A model generated the notes under the pieces. The model was not told the origin of the DNA. It did not search any database and worked only from the letters and a program-made list of their open reading frames with translations. The position numbers and the translations under genes were made by a program. A stretch of 64,000 nt of DNA from Candidatus Ozemobacteraceae bacterium (lineage in GTDB: Bacteria > Muiribacteriota > Ozemobacteria > Ozemobacterales > Ozemobacteraceae): positions 62,001 to 126,000 of the forward strand of contig DAOSOK010000006.1 in NCBI GenBank assembly GCA_035373905.1, in the 5' to 3' direction. Shown one piece after another: positions 16,868 to 25,741 of this stretch. The first letter of the stretch is position 1. Every line of letters starts with the position of its first letter.

Positions 16868-16907
16868 AAAAACCCGGCTCTCCAGCGGAGAGACCGGGTT
16901 TTCGTCT
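16868..16907 (-). terminator. Rho-independent terminator of the flagellin 3 unit
   Basis: On the minus strand, AAAACCCGG-T-CTCTCC pairs with GGAGAG-CCGGGTTTTT around a GCT loop, a stem of about 15 bp with one bulge, ending in a T-run. It lies downstream of flagellin 3 and the 24-codon ORF that follows it. The A-tract on the other side could let it act in both directions. Confidence 0.9.
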
Positions 16908-16922
16908 GGGCAAGCGTTCTGG

Positions 16923-16997
16923 TTACCGGAAGATGAGATCCCCGGTTCGAAGAGCGCGATCGCCTGAATGCGTGGTTTTCGAGGTGCGCTTTTTCAT
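16923..16997 (-). CDS. Putative 24-residue peptide downstream of flagellin 3
   Basis: The ORF opens 11 bases after the flagellin 3 TAA with an ideal Shine-Dalgarno (AAGGAGG, six bases before ATG) and ends at a TAA 16 bases before the terminator stem. The product begins MKKRTSKTTHSGDRAL and ends RTGDLIFR. It is basic and has no hydrophobic segment. I know no family for it. Position and ribosome site favour real translation, for example as a regulatory peptide or a small flagellin-associated factor, but coding cannot be proven from 75 bases. Confidence 0.5.
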   Translation of the reverse strand: MKKRTSKTTHSGDRALRTGDLIFR

Positions 16998-17008
16998 GGG
17001 GTGCCTCC

Positions 17009-19624
17009 TTATCTGAGCAGGTCGAGAACGCGCTGCGACGAGACGTTCGCCTGGGCGAGCATCGAGTTGCTGGCCTGCTGCAGGATCTGATACTTCGTGA
17101 GGTTGATGACTTCGCCCGCCATGTCGAGATCGCGAATCTGGGAGTCCGCGGCGGACATGTTCTCGAGGGCGACGCGAAGGCTGTTCGTCGTATAGAACAT
17201 GCGGTTCTCGATCGCCCCCAGTCTCGAGCGCTCGGAGGAGATCTTCTGAAGCGCCTGGTCGACGAGGGTGATCGCGTTTTCGGACGAGGCGATCGTCGTC
17301 AGGTCGAGATCCATGATCCCGAGGGCCACCACATCCGTCCGACAGATATGGGCCTTCTCGGTTTCGCCCTGATTCGCGCCGATCTGGAAGCTGATCGACG
17401 TATCCTTGACATGCACCTTGTAGGAGTAATCACCGATGCCGTTCGCATACGTCTGAGGCGTGATGCCCAGAACGCTCTGAAGGGTATTCATGGAGCCGGC
17501 CACTCCGCCGAGATCCGAAAGCGTCACTTCCCCCTTTTTCCCGGGAACGGAAGAGAAAAGCCTGAGCGTCTGCGTGGCCGTTTCGACTTCGGCAGCAACC
17601 TGAACCCCGGCTACATTGGCCTGAGCATTGATCATTCGAGCCAGGTCACCGATCGCCAGGAACGAAGCTCCGGCCGTGCCTGCGGCAACGGAGATCGTCA
17701 TGCCGTTTCCGTCGAGATCGGCAACATAGAACCGCAAAGGATCGGCCGTGGCCGTCGCGGTTGATTCGGGGATGTTGAAGCCGTAGACAACGGTGCTGTC
17801 GTTGAATGCGAAACTCTGGACGGCCGCGCTGCCGTTGACTCCGGTATAGGTTCCGTAATTGATGAAGAGGCTCGTCGCGATGGTCCCGGTTGCCGTTGCA
17901 ATCGTGAATCCTGAATTGAAACCCGTCTCCAGAGATTTCATCCGAAGAACGCCATCGACGGCCTCGGCCCGGATCATGGTTCCGGCGAGCTGGTTGTTGA
18001 TGGTCTGCACGAGGGAAGCCAGACCGCCGCCGGTGAAGTTTGCCGTCAGCTTGACGGTATAGACTGCGGTGGAATGGAAATCCGTGACGGTGAACGCGAC
18101 ACTTCCGATGCCGCCCGAGGCGGTAGAGGTGAAGTCGAGAAGCGGAGGATTGGTTCCCGTCGTCGAAGCTCCGGTTCCGCCGGTCCCGGAGTAGCGGCCA
18201 TCGGCGACTCCCAAGGCATTTCCGACAGGGGCGTTCGCGATATTGATATACGCGCCCGAACCTGTGTCGGTGGTATAGAATTCGAGGGCGGATGCATCAT
18301 TCAGTCGGACACGGACGGTGGTCGCCGCGGTCGAGGTTGAAAGCGTCGTATCGACGATCGAGGCGATCTGCTCCATGCTGAAGGTTCCCGTCGTGATCGT
18401 GACGGAAACGATGTTCGAAGCGCCCATGCCGGTCGAATCCTGCACCTGAAAGGTGAACCCGGAAGTGATCCTGATGGCGGGGACCGCAGCCTGGCTGGTC
18501 ACGTAGGCCTGGGTGGGCGGCGTGAACACCAGGTCGATTCCCTGGATGAGGCCCACGGCGCGACTGCCGGCGATCTTCGTGGTCGTGCTCGTGCGTTCGC
18601 CGACCGGCAGACCGAGGTTGGTGACGGCGATCGAGTAGACGGGGTCTTCCGGGGCGACGACCTCGCCAAAGCCGAGAGCGGAGATGAGGTTCTGCTCCCC
18701 GGTGAAGTTGATGCGGCCAACGAGGCCCTTCTTGCCGGAGGTGGCAAGCAGCTGGCCGTTCGTCTCGCCCTCGTCGCTGAAGACGACCGTGGAACCGGTG
18801 AAGTTCAGGCCGTTGCCGAGCTGATCCTTGGTGATGGCGGCCTGCATGCGCTCAGCCAACTGGTCCAGCGTGAGGTCTTTGCTGATGACGAAGGAGTTCA
18901 GGTGGTTGTCGCCCTGGACGTAGAGCGTCTGGGGGGTGTCGAGAATAAAATAGCCATCTCTATCGGTGAAATTGGTGATCGACTGGAGGGTCGTCGAGCC
19001 GGAAGCGATCTGACCGTCGGTCCGCATGAAGATGTTCGACCGCTGCTGTTGTGAGGTTCCGGACTTGGTGACCTGCCCCTTGCCGGGCACGTTCGTCGTC
19101 TGGGGATACACGACCACGGAGAAGTCCGAGAAGGTGAGAACCTGGTCCGTCACGACGGCGTCGAGGTTATCGGGGTCGCTCGTGGAAATGACGGCGGTAC
19201 CCGTTCCGTCAAGCAGCTTTCTCGTATTGAACTCGGTATTATACGAGATGCGATTGATATCTTTTTTCAGCTCCTGGACTTCCTTCTGGATCTCCAGGCG
19301 GTCGGTGGTGGTGAGGGTGTCGTTGCTGGACTGGAGGGCCAGTTCGCGCATGCGCTGGAGCATGGCTTGGATCTCGTTCAGCGCGCCTTCGGCCGTCTGG
19401 ATGAGGCTGACGCCGTCCTGAACGTTCATGATGGCCCGCGAAATACCGCGCACCTGCGTGCGCAGCTTTTCCGAGATGGTCAATCCCGCGGCATCGTCTG
19501 CGGCACGGTTGATGCGCAGTCCCGACGAGAGCCGCTCTATCGACTTCGAGAGCCCGCTGTCGTTGACTGCAAGATTCCGGTGGGCGGACAGAGCGGTAAC
19601 ATTGGTATTGATTCTCAGGGCCAT
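17009..19624 (-). CDS. fliC: Flagellin 3 (871 residues), divergent
   Basis: This is the third filament subunit. N-terminal RINTNVTALSAHRNLAVNDS, SSGLRINRAADDAAGLTISE and MLQRMRELALQSSNDTL, and C-terminal SSERSRLGAIENRMFYTTNS and DSQIRDLDMAGEVINLTKYQ with final VLDLLR, are canonical. The core of about 580 residues is very rich in Thr/Ala/Gly/Ser and differs from flagellins 1 and 2, although the early segment (STTLQSITNFTDRDGYFIL; LTLDQLAERMQAAI) shows shared origin. It is among the largest flagellins and may form a separate filament segment or an outer layer. ATGGAGGCAACC precedes the ATG. It lies 180 bases downstream of csrA with its own promoter candidate, and is followed by a possible small ORF and a terminator. 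Confidence 0.96.
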   Translation of the reverse strand: MALRINTNVTALSAHRNLAVNDSGLSKSIERLSSGLRINRAADDAAGLTISEKLRTQVRGISRAIMNVQDGVSLIQTAEGALNEIQAMLQRMRELALQSSNDTLTTTDRLEIQKEVQELKKDINRISYNTEFNTRKLLDGTGTAVISTSDPDNLDAVVTDQVLTFSDFSVVVYPQTTNVPGKGQVTKSGTSQQQRSNIFMRTDGQIASGSTTLQSITNFTDRDGYFILDTPQTLYVQGDNHLNSFVISKDLTLDQLAERMQAAITKDQLGNGLNFTGSTVVFSDEGETNGQLLATSGKKGLVGRINFTGEQNLISALGFGEVVAPEDPVYSIAVTNLGLPVGERTSTTTKIAGSRAVGLIQGIDLVFTPPTQAYVTSQAAVPAIRITSGFTFQVQDSTGMGASNIVSVTITTGTFSMEQIASIVDTTLSTSTAATTVRVRLNDASALEFYTTDTGSGAYINIANAPVGNALGVADGRYSGTGGTGASTTGTNPPLLDFTSTASGGIGSVAFTVTDFHSTAVYTVKLTANFTGGGLASLVQTINNQLAGTMIRAEAVDGVLRMKSLETGFNSGFTIATATGTIATSLFINYGTYTGVNGSAAVQSFAFNDSTVVYGFNIPESTATATADPLRFYVADLDGNGMTISVAAGTAGASFLAIGDLARMINAQANVAGVQVAAEVETATQTLRLFSSVPGKKGEVTLSDLGGVAGSMNTLQSVLGITPQTYANGIGDYSYKVHVKDTSISFQIGANQGETEKAHICRTDVVALGIMDLDLTTIASSENAITLVDQALQKISSERSRLGAIENRMFYTTNSLRVALENMSAADSQIRDLDMAGEVINLTKYQILQQASNSMLAQANVSSQRVLDLLR

Positions 19625-19691
19625 ATGGTTGCCTCCATACTGACAGGGGCGACTCCTTTATATTTTGGCTGAAATAGCCTTTGCCCCTGCT

Positions 19692-19726
19692 CTATTATCT
19701 TCATCGGATTCCGTCGTTCTCTTTTA
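19692..19726 (-). promoter_or_regulatory. Putative sigma-28 promoter of flagellin 3
   Basis: The minus strand reads TAAAAGAG, ten bases, TCCGATGA (consensus TAAAGTTT...GCCGATAA), then ATAATAG four bases past the CCGAT. The block CTATTATCTTCATCGGA (plus strand) is shared with flgK and flagellin 2. It lies 77 bases upstream of the ATG, past the csrA stop. Confidence 0.45.
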
Positions 19727-19803
19727 TGAGGCCGGAATCCGACAAAATTTCCCTTTATTCGCTCTCGATCTCTATTTTTCTCCGTTTTTCATGAAGAAAT
19801 ACA

Positions 19804-20055
19804 TCATTTCGATTTCTTGCCGAAATTTTTCAAGATGTCGAGAGGAAGGTTCTTGAGCGCGTCGAGCGACTTGATCTTGGCCGCCTCGCGGTTCTCGCGC
19901 TGAATCTCCTCGTAGACTTCCCAGCGGTGGACCTTCACGGTCTTCGGGGCATTGATGCCGATCTTGACCTGGTCCTTTCCGATGTCGACCAGGACTATTT
20001 CTATATCATCACCTATAATTATTTTCTCGTTGATCTTCCGCGTCAATACGAGCAT
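19804..20055 (-). CDS. csrA: Translational regulator CsrA
   Basis: CsrA is a dimeric RNA-binding protein that blocks translation by binding A-N-GGA hairpin loops. The 83-residue product starts MLVLTRKINEKIIIGDDIEI, the standard N-terminus, and continues DQVKIGINAPKTVKVHRWEV and VYEEIQRENREAAK, with the RNA-contacting R at the HRWEVYEEI segment. The tail beyond residue 60 is about 20 residues longer than in gamma-proteobacterial CsrA; longer tails are typical where FliW is the antagonist. Its ATG overlaps the fliW stop (TGATG), so the two are coupled. Flagellin leaders in this window carry candidate targets. Confidence 0.96.
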   Translation of the reverse strand: MLVLTRKINEKIIIGDDIEIVLVDIGKDQVKIGINAPKTVKVHRWEVYEEIQRENREAAKIKSLDALKNLPLDILKNFGKKSK

Positions 20056-20555
20056 CAGCCCTCTCCCCCCTTTTTTTCGGAGGAGTTGAGGGAGTTGGTG
20101 ACCTTGCGGATCTCCTCGGCGCGGCGCTTCATCTCGTCGAGAATGCGCGTCCTGACCGAATGGCGGCTGTTGGAGGAAATGACCTGACGCCCCTTGCGGG
20201 TCTTCGCGTTGATGACGATCGGCCCCTGAAGATTCGCGGTCATGTCCGAGGGATTCTCCGGGATCGTGACGATCGCGTAGAGAACGGCATCCTCGGCGGT
20301 CTTGAGGCCTAAAAAGTCGGCATCGCTGTCCGAAATGCTGAGATCGTATTCGAACATGAAGTTCAGGGGTTCGATGATGACGAAGGCCAGATCGCCATTC
20401 TCGATGCACTGGAGCCACCTGAAGGGGCTTCCGTCCTGAGGATTGAGAATGACAAACCGGTGTGATTCCTCAAAGCCGAGCAGTCCCTCGGCAAACTCGA
20501 TGATTTCTTCCGGAACGACCTCGATCTCACCAAATCGTGCGGTGGCAATCTTCAT
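20055..20555 (-). CDS. fliW: Flagellar assembly factor FliW
   Basis: FliW binds CsrA and releases flagellin mRNA. Unsecreted flagellin binds FliW and restores repression, so flagellin translation is tied to secretion. The 166-residue protein has the family pattern: TARFGEIEVVPEEIIEFAEG, LLGFEESHRFVIL, PFRWLQCIENGDLAFVIIEP, DADFLGLKTAEDAVLYAIVT, NLQGPIVINAKTRKGRQVI. A charged C-terminal tail (RRAEEIRKVTNSLNSSEKKG) extends past the usual end. It is coupled to csrA by a one-base overlap and follows flgL by 21 bases, the flgL-fliW-csrA order common in FliW-bearing bacteria. Confidence 0.96.
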   Translation of the reverse strand: MKIATARFGEIEVVPEEIIEFAEGLLGFEESHRFVILNPQDGSPFRWLQCIENGDLAFVIIEPLNFMFEYDLSISDSDADFLGLKTAEDAVLYAIVTIPENPSDMTANLQGPIVINAKTRKGRQVISSNSRHSVRTRILDEMKRRAEEIRKVTNSLNSSEKKGGEG

Positions 20556-20576
20556 CGCGACTGATCCGTGCCCCCC

Positions 20577-23500
20577 TTAACTCAGAAAATCCATGAGCGT
20601 GGTCTGGAGAAGCTTCGCCCCGGTCTGCAGGGCGGCCTGGAAGGCAGTTTCGTACTGGGTCATCCGGGTGATGGCTTCCGTCATATCTATATCTTCGACC
20701 TCCGAGAGCATTTTGCTTAGGTTCAAGTTGATCGTCTCGGCTTTTTCCTTTGCATATTCGAGTCTATTGATTCTGCTGCCGACCTCGGCATGAACTCTCA
20801 GGACGCGCTCGATGTCCTCCTGGATGACCTTGATGCTTTCCTCGGAAATCGCCTTCGAATCGTTCCGGTACAGGTTGTCGCGAAGATCCACGAGGGTCTC
20901 GAAGATGCTCCGGGAGCCCCCCAGGCCCAGCGCCGAGGCCGAGGCCGTCTCGCCGAGATCGCGCACCTTGATATAGGCCTGGCCCTTCGTGTTGGTGATG
21001 TTCAGATGCTTCCCGTCGGAATCGACCCATGCGGCCATGTTGAAATTCGAATCCGTCGTCGAGAGTTTTTCCATCAGCTCGCCGACGGTCTTCACGCCGG
21101 TCAGGTCGATCGTTCCCGAGTAATCTCCGCTCTGCACGTAGACCTTGCCGAGAGGAACGCCGCCTTCGTTGACACGCAACAGGCCGATTTTCGTCGATGC
21201 GGTCACCGCCGGATCGATGTCGGAACCGCGAATCTGCGTTTCGATGGTCTTTCCCAGAATCCCCAGGTCGGCAGCCGCGGAAGCGCCGATGTCGATGATC
21301 TGAAGCCAACCGGAGCCGCCCGTTTTGTCGACGATGTCGATCCCATCGCGGTTCGCATTGATCCGCGCTTCCACGCCGATGCCGTTCGTGCGGTCGTTGA
21401 TTCTGTCGAGAACGTCCTTGATCGTTTTCGCCCCGCGCAGGTCGATAGCCTTGAAATTGCCGGCCTTGTCGGTGATACGGATGACGCCGAGATTCACCCC
21501 TTTGTTCAGGGTCCGCCCCGAGTTGAGCGCTGAAAGCTCGGTTGATTCATCGACCGCCGGATTGAGATCGACGGAACCGAGCAGCGTCGGAAGCGCCTTC
21601 GACGTGATCGGCGTTCCCGTCAGCGTGCTCGTGGTGTGGTTCATGGCGCCCGCAAGGAAGCCAAGGTCGCGCGCCGTGTTCGTGCGTTCTTCGATCGTGA
21701 AACCCTTGTCGCCGACGGCGCCGGACACGTCGGCGACTTCGAACCGGTTGTAGGTCGAATCCCAGACGGCCTTGAACTTGCCCGTCTCGTTGATCCGATC
21801 GAGCACGTCCTGAATGGTCGCGGCCTGCGTGAGATCGATCGGGACCGGTTCACCGTCGCCGCCGCGGATGACGATCTTCCCGATTTCAGGCGGCGGGGTC
21901 AGGGTCGAAAGCTGCGAGGCAGGGGTCAGACCGCCGGGCGCGAGCACCGAGCCGATGATCGTTCCGTTGGTGGAGTGCTGAAGCAGGCCGAGGCTGGCCG
22001 CGACCGTCGTCATGTCGCGTACCGAAACCGGCTGGGCTCCATTCACTTCCTCGATTTTGAAGTCACCCGTTCCCACCGTCGTGTCGTTGATGACGAGGCG
22101 TTTCGAAGTAGGATCGAGAAGCGCCGTCTGCGCGCCGCCGGTCTGGGTGTTGATCGCATCGATGACGTCGCGGATCGTGGAGGCGGCGGTCAGATCGACC
22201 CGGGTGGTCGTTCCGTCATGACCGGTGATGTCGAGATACCCCGTCTCGAAGCCTTTTCCCCCGTTGAGCGTGCTGAGAAGCGTGTTCTCGTTCTCGACAG
22301 CCGGATCGTAGTTCTGGACGATCTGGCTCCCCCCCCCGACGTTCCGCAAGATGTTCAGGTCCGCCGCGGTATGCGAGGGAAGGTCCGTGATATACAACTG
22401 GGTCCGCTTCGACTCGATCGAGAACTCGTTCGCTCCCTGCGTGTTATCGACGATCTGCAGGCGCTTGCCGATGAAATCGTAGGCGGCGCTGACCGAGTTG
22501 CCGCCGTCGGCCGCGTTGATCGCATCGATGACGTCGCCGACGGTCGCGGCGCCGGAAAGATCGACGCGCAGGTTCCTGCCGTCGCGCGTGTTGATGCTGA
22601 GAAAGCCCTGCGGAACGCCCGCCCCCGAGTTCAGGTTGGACAGCGGGGTGGCGCGATCGAGCATCGCCGGATCGGACAAACCAAGAATCAGGTTTCCCGC
22701 CCCTCCGCTCTTGTGGATTCCGAGAGCCGCGGCCGTATCCGAAGGCACTTCTTCGATTCCTGCCTTGAAGGAACCGGTCTGCCCGATGAGATACAGAACG
22801 TCCTCGAGACGGCTCACGTTCGAGAGATCGATCTTCCGCTCGATGCCGTTGGAATCCTTGATGAGAATGACGCCGGCTTGGACGCCGTTTCCGTCGTTCA
22901 GCACGGAAAGCGGCATCATGCCGTTGAGCGTCGGGAGTTCGTTTCCGAACATCGGCTGGGGGCTGATCGTCCCGCTCCGGAAGAACAGCTCGGTGCCCGT
23001 CACATTGCGCGTGGCGAGCACGTGGCGGTCTATTTCCCCGGTCAGCTTCTTCGAATCGCCGCCGTAGGTGACGTCGACATTGTTCCCGATATTGATATCC
23101 TGGCGCAGCTGGCCGGTCGAGAACGTGATGATGTCGTTCATCGCGCCTGCCCGATTGCCGCCGAGGAGGTCGATCGTCTTCGTCTGGACGTCGTGGCCGG
23201 AGAAGATGTATTCGCCGTTCACGTTCGTGTTCGCAATATCGGCCACGTTTTTGATCAATTCGTTTATTTCGGCCGCGATGGCATCGCGATCGGCCTGAAC
23301 GAGGGTGTCGTTCGCCCCCTGGACGGCCAGTTCGCGGGCGCGCTGGAGAATCGTCTCGAGGGTCGTCAGCGCGGAGTCCGCGCTGTTCAGCCAGGTCGTG
23401 GTGGTGGAGATGTTCTTCTTGTACTGGCTGGTTTCGGAGATCTGCGTCTTGTAAGCCATGGAAAGGGCGTTACTTACGGGATTTTCCGAGGCGAGGCTGT

Positions 23501-23606
23501 ATTGCTTGCCCGAACTGATCTGCACCTGGAGCTTGCTCAGAGCCGTATGGTTCTTGTTGAGAACCGTCAGGAACGATTTCGTGACCCACTGGTTTGAAAC
23601 CCGCAT
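20577..23606 (-). CDS. flgL: Hook-filament junction protein FlgL, giant form
   Basis: The N-terminus (RVSNQWVTKSFLTVLNKNHT; LQVQISSGKQYSLASENPVS; LETILQRARELAVQGANDTL; GEYIFSGHDVQT) and C-terminus (EVGSRINRLEYAKEKAETIN; LSEVEDIDMTEAITRMTQYE; TTLMDFLS) are those of FlgL/HAP3. FlgL is normally 300-500 residues; this one has 1009. The excess is six tandem repeats of about 90-115 residues (near 232-297, 321-421, 443-541, 565-651, 690-784, 808-895). Each follows the plan L-x-LN-x-G, G-x-I-x-I, IDL, TI-x-DV-x-x-x-IN and a closing LG(I/F/L), as in flagellin-hook IN motifs. GCAGGAGGCACATTC precedes the ATG. It lies between flgK and fliW. Confidence 0.95.
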   Translation of the reverse strand: MRVSNQWVTKSFLTVLNKNHTALSKLQVQISSGKQYSLASENPVSNALSMAYKTQISETSQYKKNISTTTTWLNSADSALTTLETILQRARELAVQGANDTLVQADRDAIAAEINELIKNVADIANTNVNGEYIFSGHDVQTKTIDLLGGNRAGAMNDIITFSTGQLRQDINIGNNVDVTYGGDSKKLTGEIDRHVLATRNVTGTELFFRSGTISPQPMFGNELPTLNGMMPLSVLNDGNGVQAGVILIKDSNGIERKIDLSNVSRLEDVLYLIGQTGSFKAGIEEVPSDTAAALGIHKSGGAGNLILGLSDPAMLDRATPLSNLNSGAGVPQGFLSINTRDGRNLRVDLSGAATVGDVIDAINAADGGNSVSAAYDFIGKRLQIVDNTQGANEFSIESKRTQLYITDLPSHTAADLNILRNVGGGSQIVQNYDPAVENENTLLSTLNGGKGFETGYLDITGHDGTTTRVDLTAASTIRDVIDAINTQTGGAQTALLDPTSKRLVINDTTVGTGDFKIEEVNGAQPVSVRDMTTVAASLGLLQHSTNGTIIGSVLAPGGLTPASQLSTLTPPPEIGKIVIRGGDGEPVPIDLTQAATIQDVLDRINETGKFKAVWDSTYNRFEVADVSGAVGDKGFTIEERTNTARDLGFLAGAMNHTTSTLTGTPITSKALPTLLGSVDLNPAVDESTELSALNSGRTLNKGVNLGVIRITDKAGNFKAIDLRGAKTIKDVLDRINDRTNGIGVEARINANRDGIDIVDKTGGSGWLQIIDIGASAAADLGILGKTIETQIRGSDIDPAVTASTKIGLLRVNEGGVPLGKVYVQSGDYSGTIDLTGVKTVGELMEKLSTTDSNFNMAAWVDSDGKHLNITNTKGQAYIKVRDLGETASASALGLGGSRSIFETLVDLRDNLYRNDSKAISEESIKVIQEDIERVLRVHAEVGSRINRLEYAKEKAETINLNLSKMLSEVEDIDMTEAITRMTQYETAFQAALQTGAKLLQTTLMDFLS

Positions 23607-23662
23607 GAATGTGCCTCCTGCATGACCAACTTATCTATATTTGTCGGTATTATCTATCGCCG

Positions 23663-25666
23663 TCACCGGAGCATGCCGTTGATGATCTTGTCCAGCATTT
23701 CGTCGACCGTGGTGATGACGCGGGAAGCCGCGTTGTAGGCGTGCTGGAACTTGATCAGGTTCGTGAGTTCCTCGTCCAGCGACACGCCGGAAATCTCGTC
23801 CCGCTTCGACTCCAGTTGCGTCATCAGGTCCCGGGAAGTCGTCATCTGCGTTTCGTACCGCTGGCTGTGCGTCGCGACCTGGGTGATGATCGAACCGTAG
23901 AAGTCGTCGAAATTCGCCTTCCCGTCGTTGAAAAAGTATTTCTGCTTGATCTGGGCGATGAGGGTCGCGTTTCCGCCGTCGCCGACGCCGTTGAACGTCG
24001 GCAGTCTGTCGGTCGCCTTTTCGAGCGTTCCCTGCGCTGCCGCTATCGCATTTGTATTGCTTACGATATATTCTTCCAGGGCCAGATTGGCGATGACGTT
24101 CTTGTAGGGAAGGCTCGGGTCATCCGTGGAAACGGCCCTGAAAAAGTTTCTCCCGGTTTCGCCGTCGAGGCCGAACCCCTTCCGGTGGACCTCGTTGACC
24201 TCGGAGATGAGCCGATAGGCCATCTCGTTGAACTTGTCGCGGTAGGCCTGGATGTTGTTGTCGCGCAACTCGAGAAGGGCGCTGATTTTGCCGCCGGTGA
24301 CCGTCGGGTGGAGGTCGAGATTGGCGACGCCGTGGCTCTTGATGATGAGGGTCACCCCGGGAACGGCGTCGGCGACCACGTTTCCCTGTCGCACGAACTG
24401 GTTGCCGTTGTAATTGAAGATCGCATCGCGCGCTTCCTGGTTCTGCTGGAGGTTGAGCACCGTCATCAGGTTGCTCGTTCCGTCGGCGAACGTCATCTTG
24501 TGCTCGGTCCCCGTGAGGGTGGAAGTCATCCAGAGCTGGCCGGATTCGTTCAGCGTCGCGTCGATCTCGACGTTCCCCGCGTCGATCATCGCGGCGAGGT
24601 CCTTCATCGACGTTTTTTCGGCATCGAGATAGAAGGTGCGGCCGTTGATCGAGAATGTTCCGCTCGTGACGCCGAAAGTGGAAAGCGGCCCGGTCAGCGG
24701 GTTATACGACAGGAACGAGTAGACCTGGTGCGCCTTTGCCGTCTGCACCACGTCCAGCGTGATGTGGCCGGTCGATCCTGAGTGGTTGAACACCGCCTCG
24801 GCGACGTCGGGCCTGTCGGACAATCGGGGATAATCGGCACTTCCGCTCACCGTCGTCGGCAGCGACTTGTCCTTGGTGACGATGTACAGGTCGTGGGAGA
24901 ACGAATGCTCGACCAGCAGTTGGTTTCCCGACCTCAGGGTGAGATGCCCGGCGGAATCCCAGGTGGTGTCGACGGCGATGAGCTTCGACATCTCCTCGAC
25001 GAGCAGCTGGCGCTTGTCGCGCAGGTCGTTCGCGTTCGCGTTGGTGACCTCCATCTGCTCGATCGTGACGTTCAGCTCGGCGATCCGCGAGGAGAGGCTG
25101 TTCACCTGCTTCACGGCGTCTTCGAGCTGGTCGCTGATGCTCCCGCTCGTCGCGTGATCGGTGACGCCCTGGAGGACATTCAGGTTGGTATCGATTTCCT
25201 TGAACTGCTCGATGAGGGTCTGGCTCTGTTCGACCAGGTTCTGACGGAGCTCGATGCTTGAAGGGTTCAACGAAAGCTCTTCCCAGGCCGCCCAGAACTT
25301 GTCCATCTGGCTGCGGAGGGTCATGTCGTTCGGCTCGTTGAGGATCGCCTCGACTTCCTTCATCAGGTCGTTGGCCGTCGTCTTTTCCTGGAGGATCGAA
25401 CTCTGCCGGATGATCTTCTCGTCGACGAAGGCGTCGCGAAGGCTTTCGATCTTCACGACATCGACGCCGGTTCCGACCTGCTGGGCGCACGTCTGCGAAA
25501 TGAAACTCGGAATCGACCACGGGTCGGAGGCGGCGAGCACCGCCCGTTGCCGCGCGTAGCCTTCGGTGTTGGCGTTGGCGATGTTGTGCGAGGTCACTTC
25601 CATCGCCGACCGCTGGGTCAGGATTCCACGTTTGCCGATCTCGATGCCGAAAAATGTGGCCCTCAT
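23663..25666 (-). CDS. flgK: Hook-filament junction protein FlgK
   Basis: FlgK/HAP1 joins hook to filament. The 667-residue protein begins with the rod/hook/HAP N-terminal motif (FFGIEIGKRGILTQRSAMEV; TSHNIANANTEGYARQRAVL). It has the helical WEELSLNPSSIELRQNLVEQ and VNSLSSRIAELNVTIEQME segments and ends with the C-terminal motif SGVSLDEELTNLIKFQHAYN and VITTVDEMLDKIINGML. A central IN-like repeat (SGTFSINGRTFYLDAEKTSM) resembles those of FliD. The length is moderately above the usual 450-630. AAGGAGGCGCC precedes the ATG, and the gene has its own promoter candidate because a terminator separates it from flgN. Confidence 0.96.
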   Translation of the reverse strand: MRATFFGIEIGKRGILTQRSAMEVTSHNIANANTEGYARQRAVLAASDPWSIPSFISQTCAQQVGTGVDVVKIESLRDAFVDEKIIRQSSILQEKTTANDLMKEVEAILNEPNDMTLRSQMDKFWAAWEELSLNPSSIELRQNLVEQSQTLIEQFKEIDTNLNVLQGVTDHATSGSISDQLEDAVKQVNSLSSRIAELNVTIEQMEVTNANANDLRDKRQLLVEEMSKLIAVDTTWDSAGHLTLRSGNQLLVEHSFSHDLYIVTKDKSLPTTVSGSADYPRLSDRPDVAEAVFNHSGSTGHITLDVVQTAKAHQVYSFLSYNPLTGPLSTFGVTSGTFSINGRTFYLDAEKTSMKDLAAMIDAGNVEIDATLNESGQLWMTSTLTGTEHKMTFADGTSNLMTVLNLQQNQEARDAIFNYNGNQFVRQGNVVADAVPGVTLIIKSHGVANLDLHPTVTGGKISALLELRDNNIQAYRDKFNEMAYRLISEVNEVHRKGFGLDGETGRNFFRAVSTDDPSLPYKNVIANLALEEYIVSNTNAIAAAQGTLEKATDRLPTFNGVGDGGNATLIAQIKQKYFFNDGKANFDDFYGSIITQVATHSQRYETQMTTSRDLMTQLESKRDEISGVSLDEELTNLIKFQHAYNAASRVITTVDEMLDKIINGMLR

Positions 25667-25741
25667 GGCGCCTCCTTATGGCTGTCCATGCCGTCGATCT
25701 TCTGTTCAAAACGGCCACGGAGGGGAATCGCCTACTTTCCC

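Larger units (their letters stand above)
16556..16922 (-). other. Intergenic region upstream of flagellin 2
   Basis: This AT-rich region contrasts with its surroundings. It holds the leader hairpins, a sigma-28-like promoter candidate at 16689-16725, a T-rich tract (16767-16790) and, at its far end, the terminator of the flagellin 3 unit. I see no gene. The plus-strand GCCGATAT at 16737-16744 has no -35 partner and points away from the flagellin. Confidence 0.6.

Noticed and set aside
21636..23597. A 653-codon plus-strand open frame across flgL
   Set aside because: It is antisense to flgL with an Arg/Asp/Val-biased composition typical of a shadow frame.
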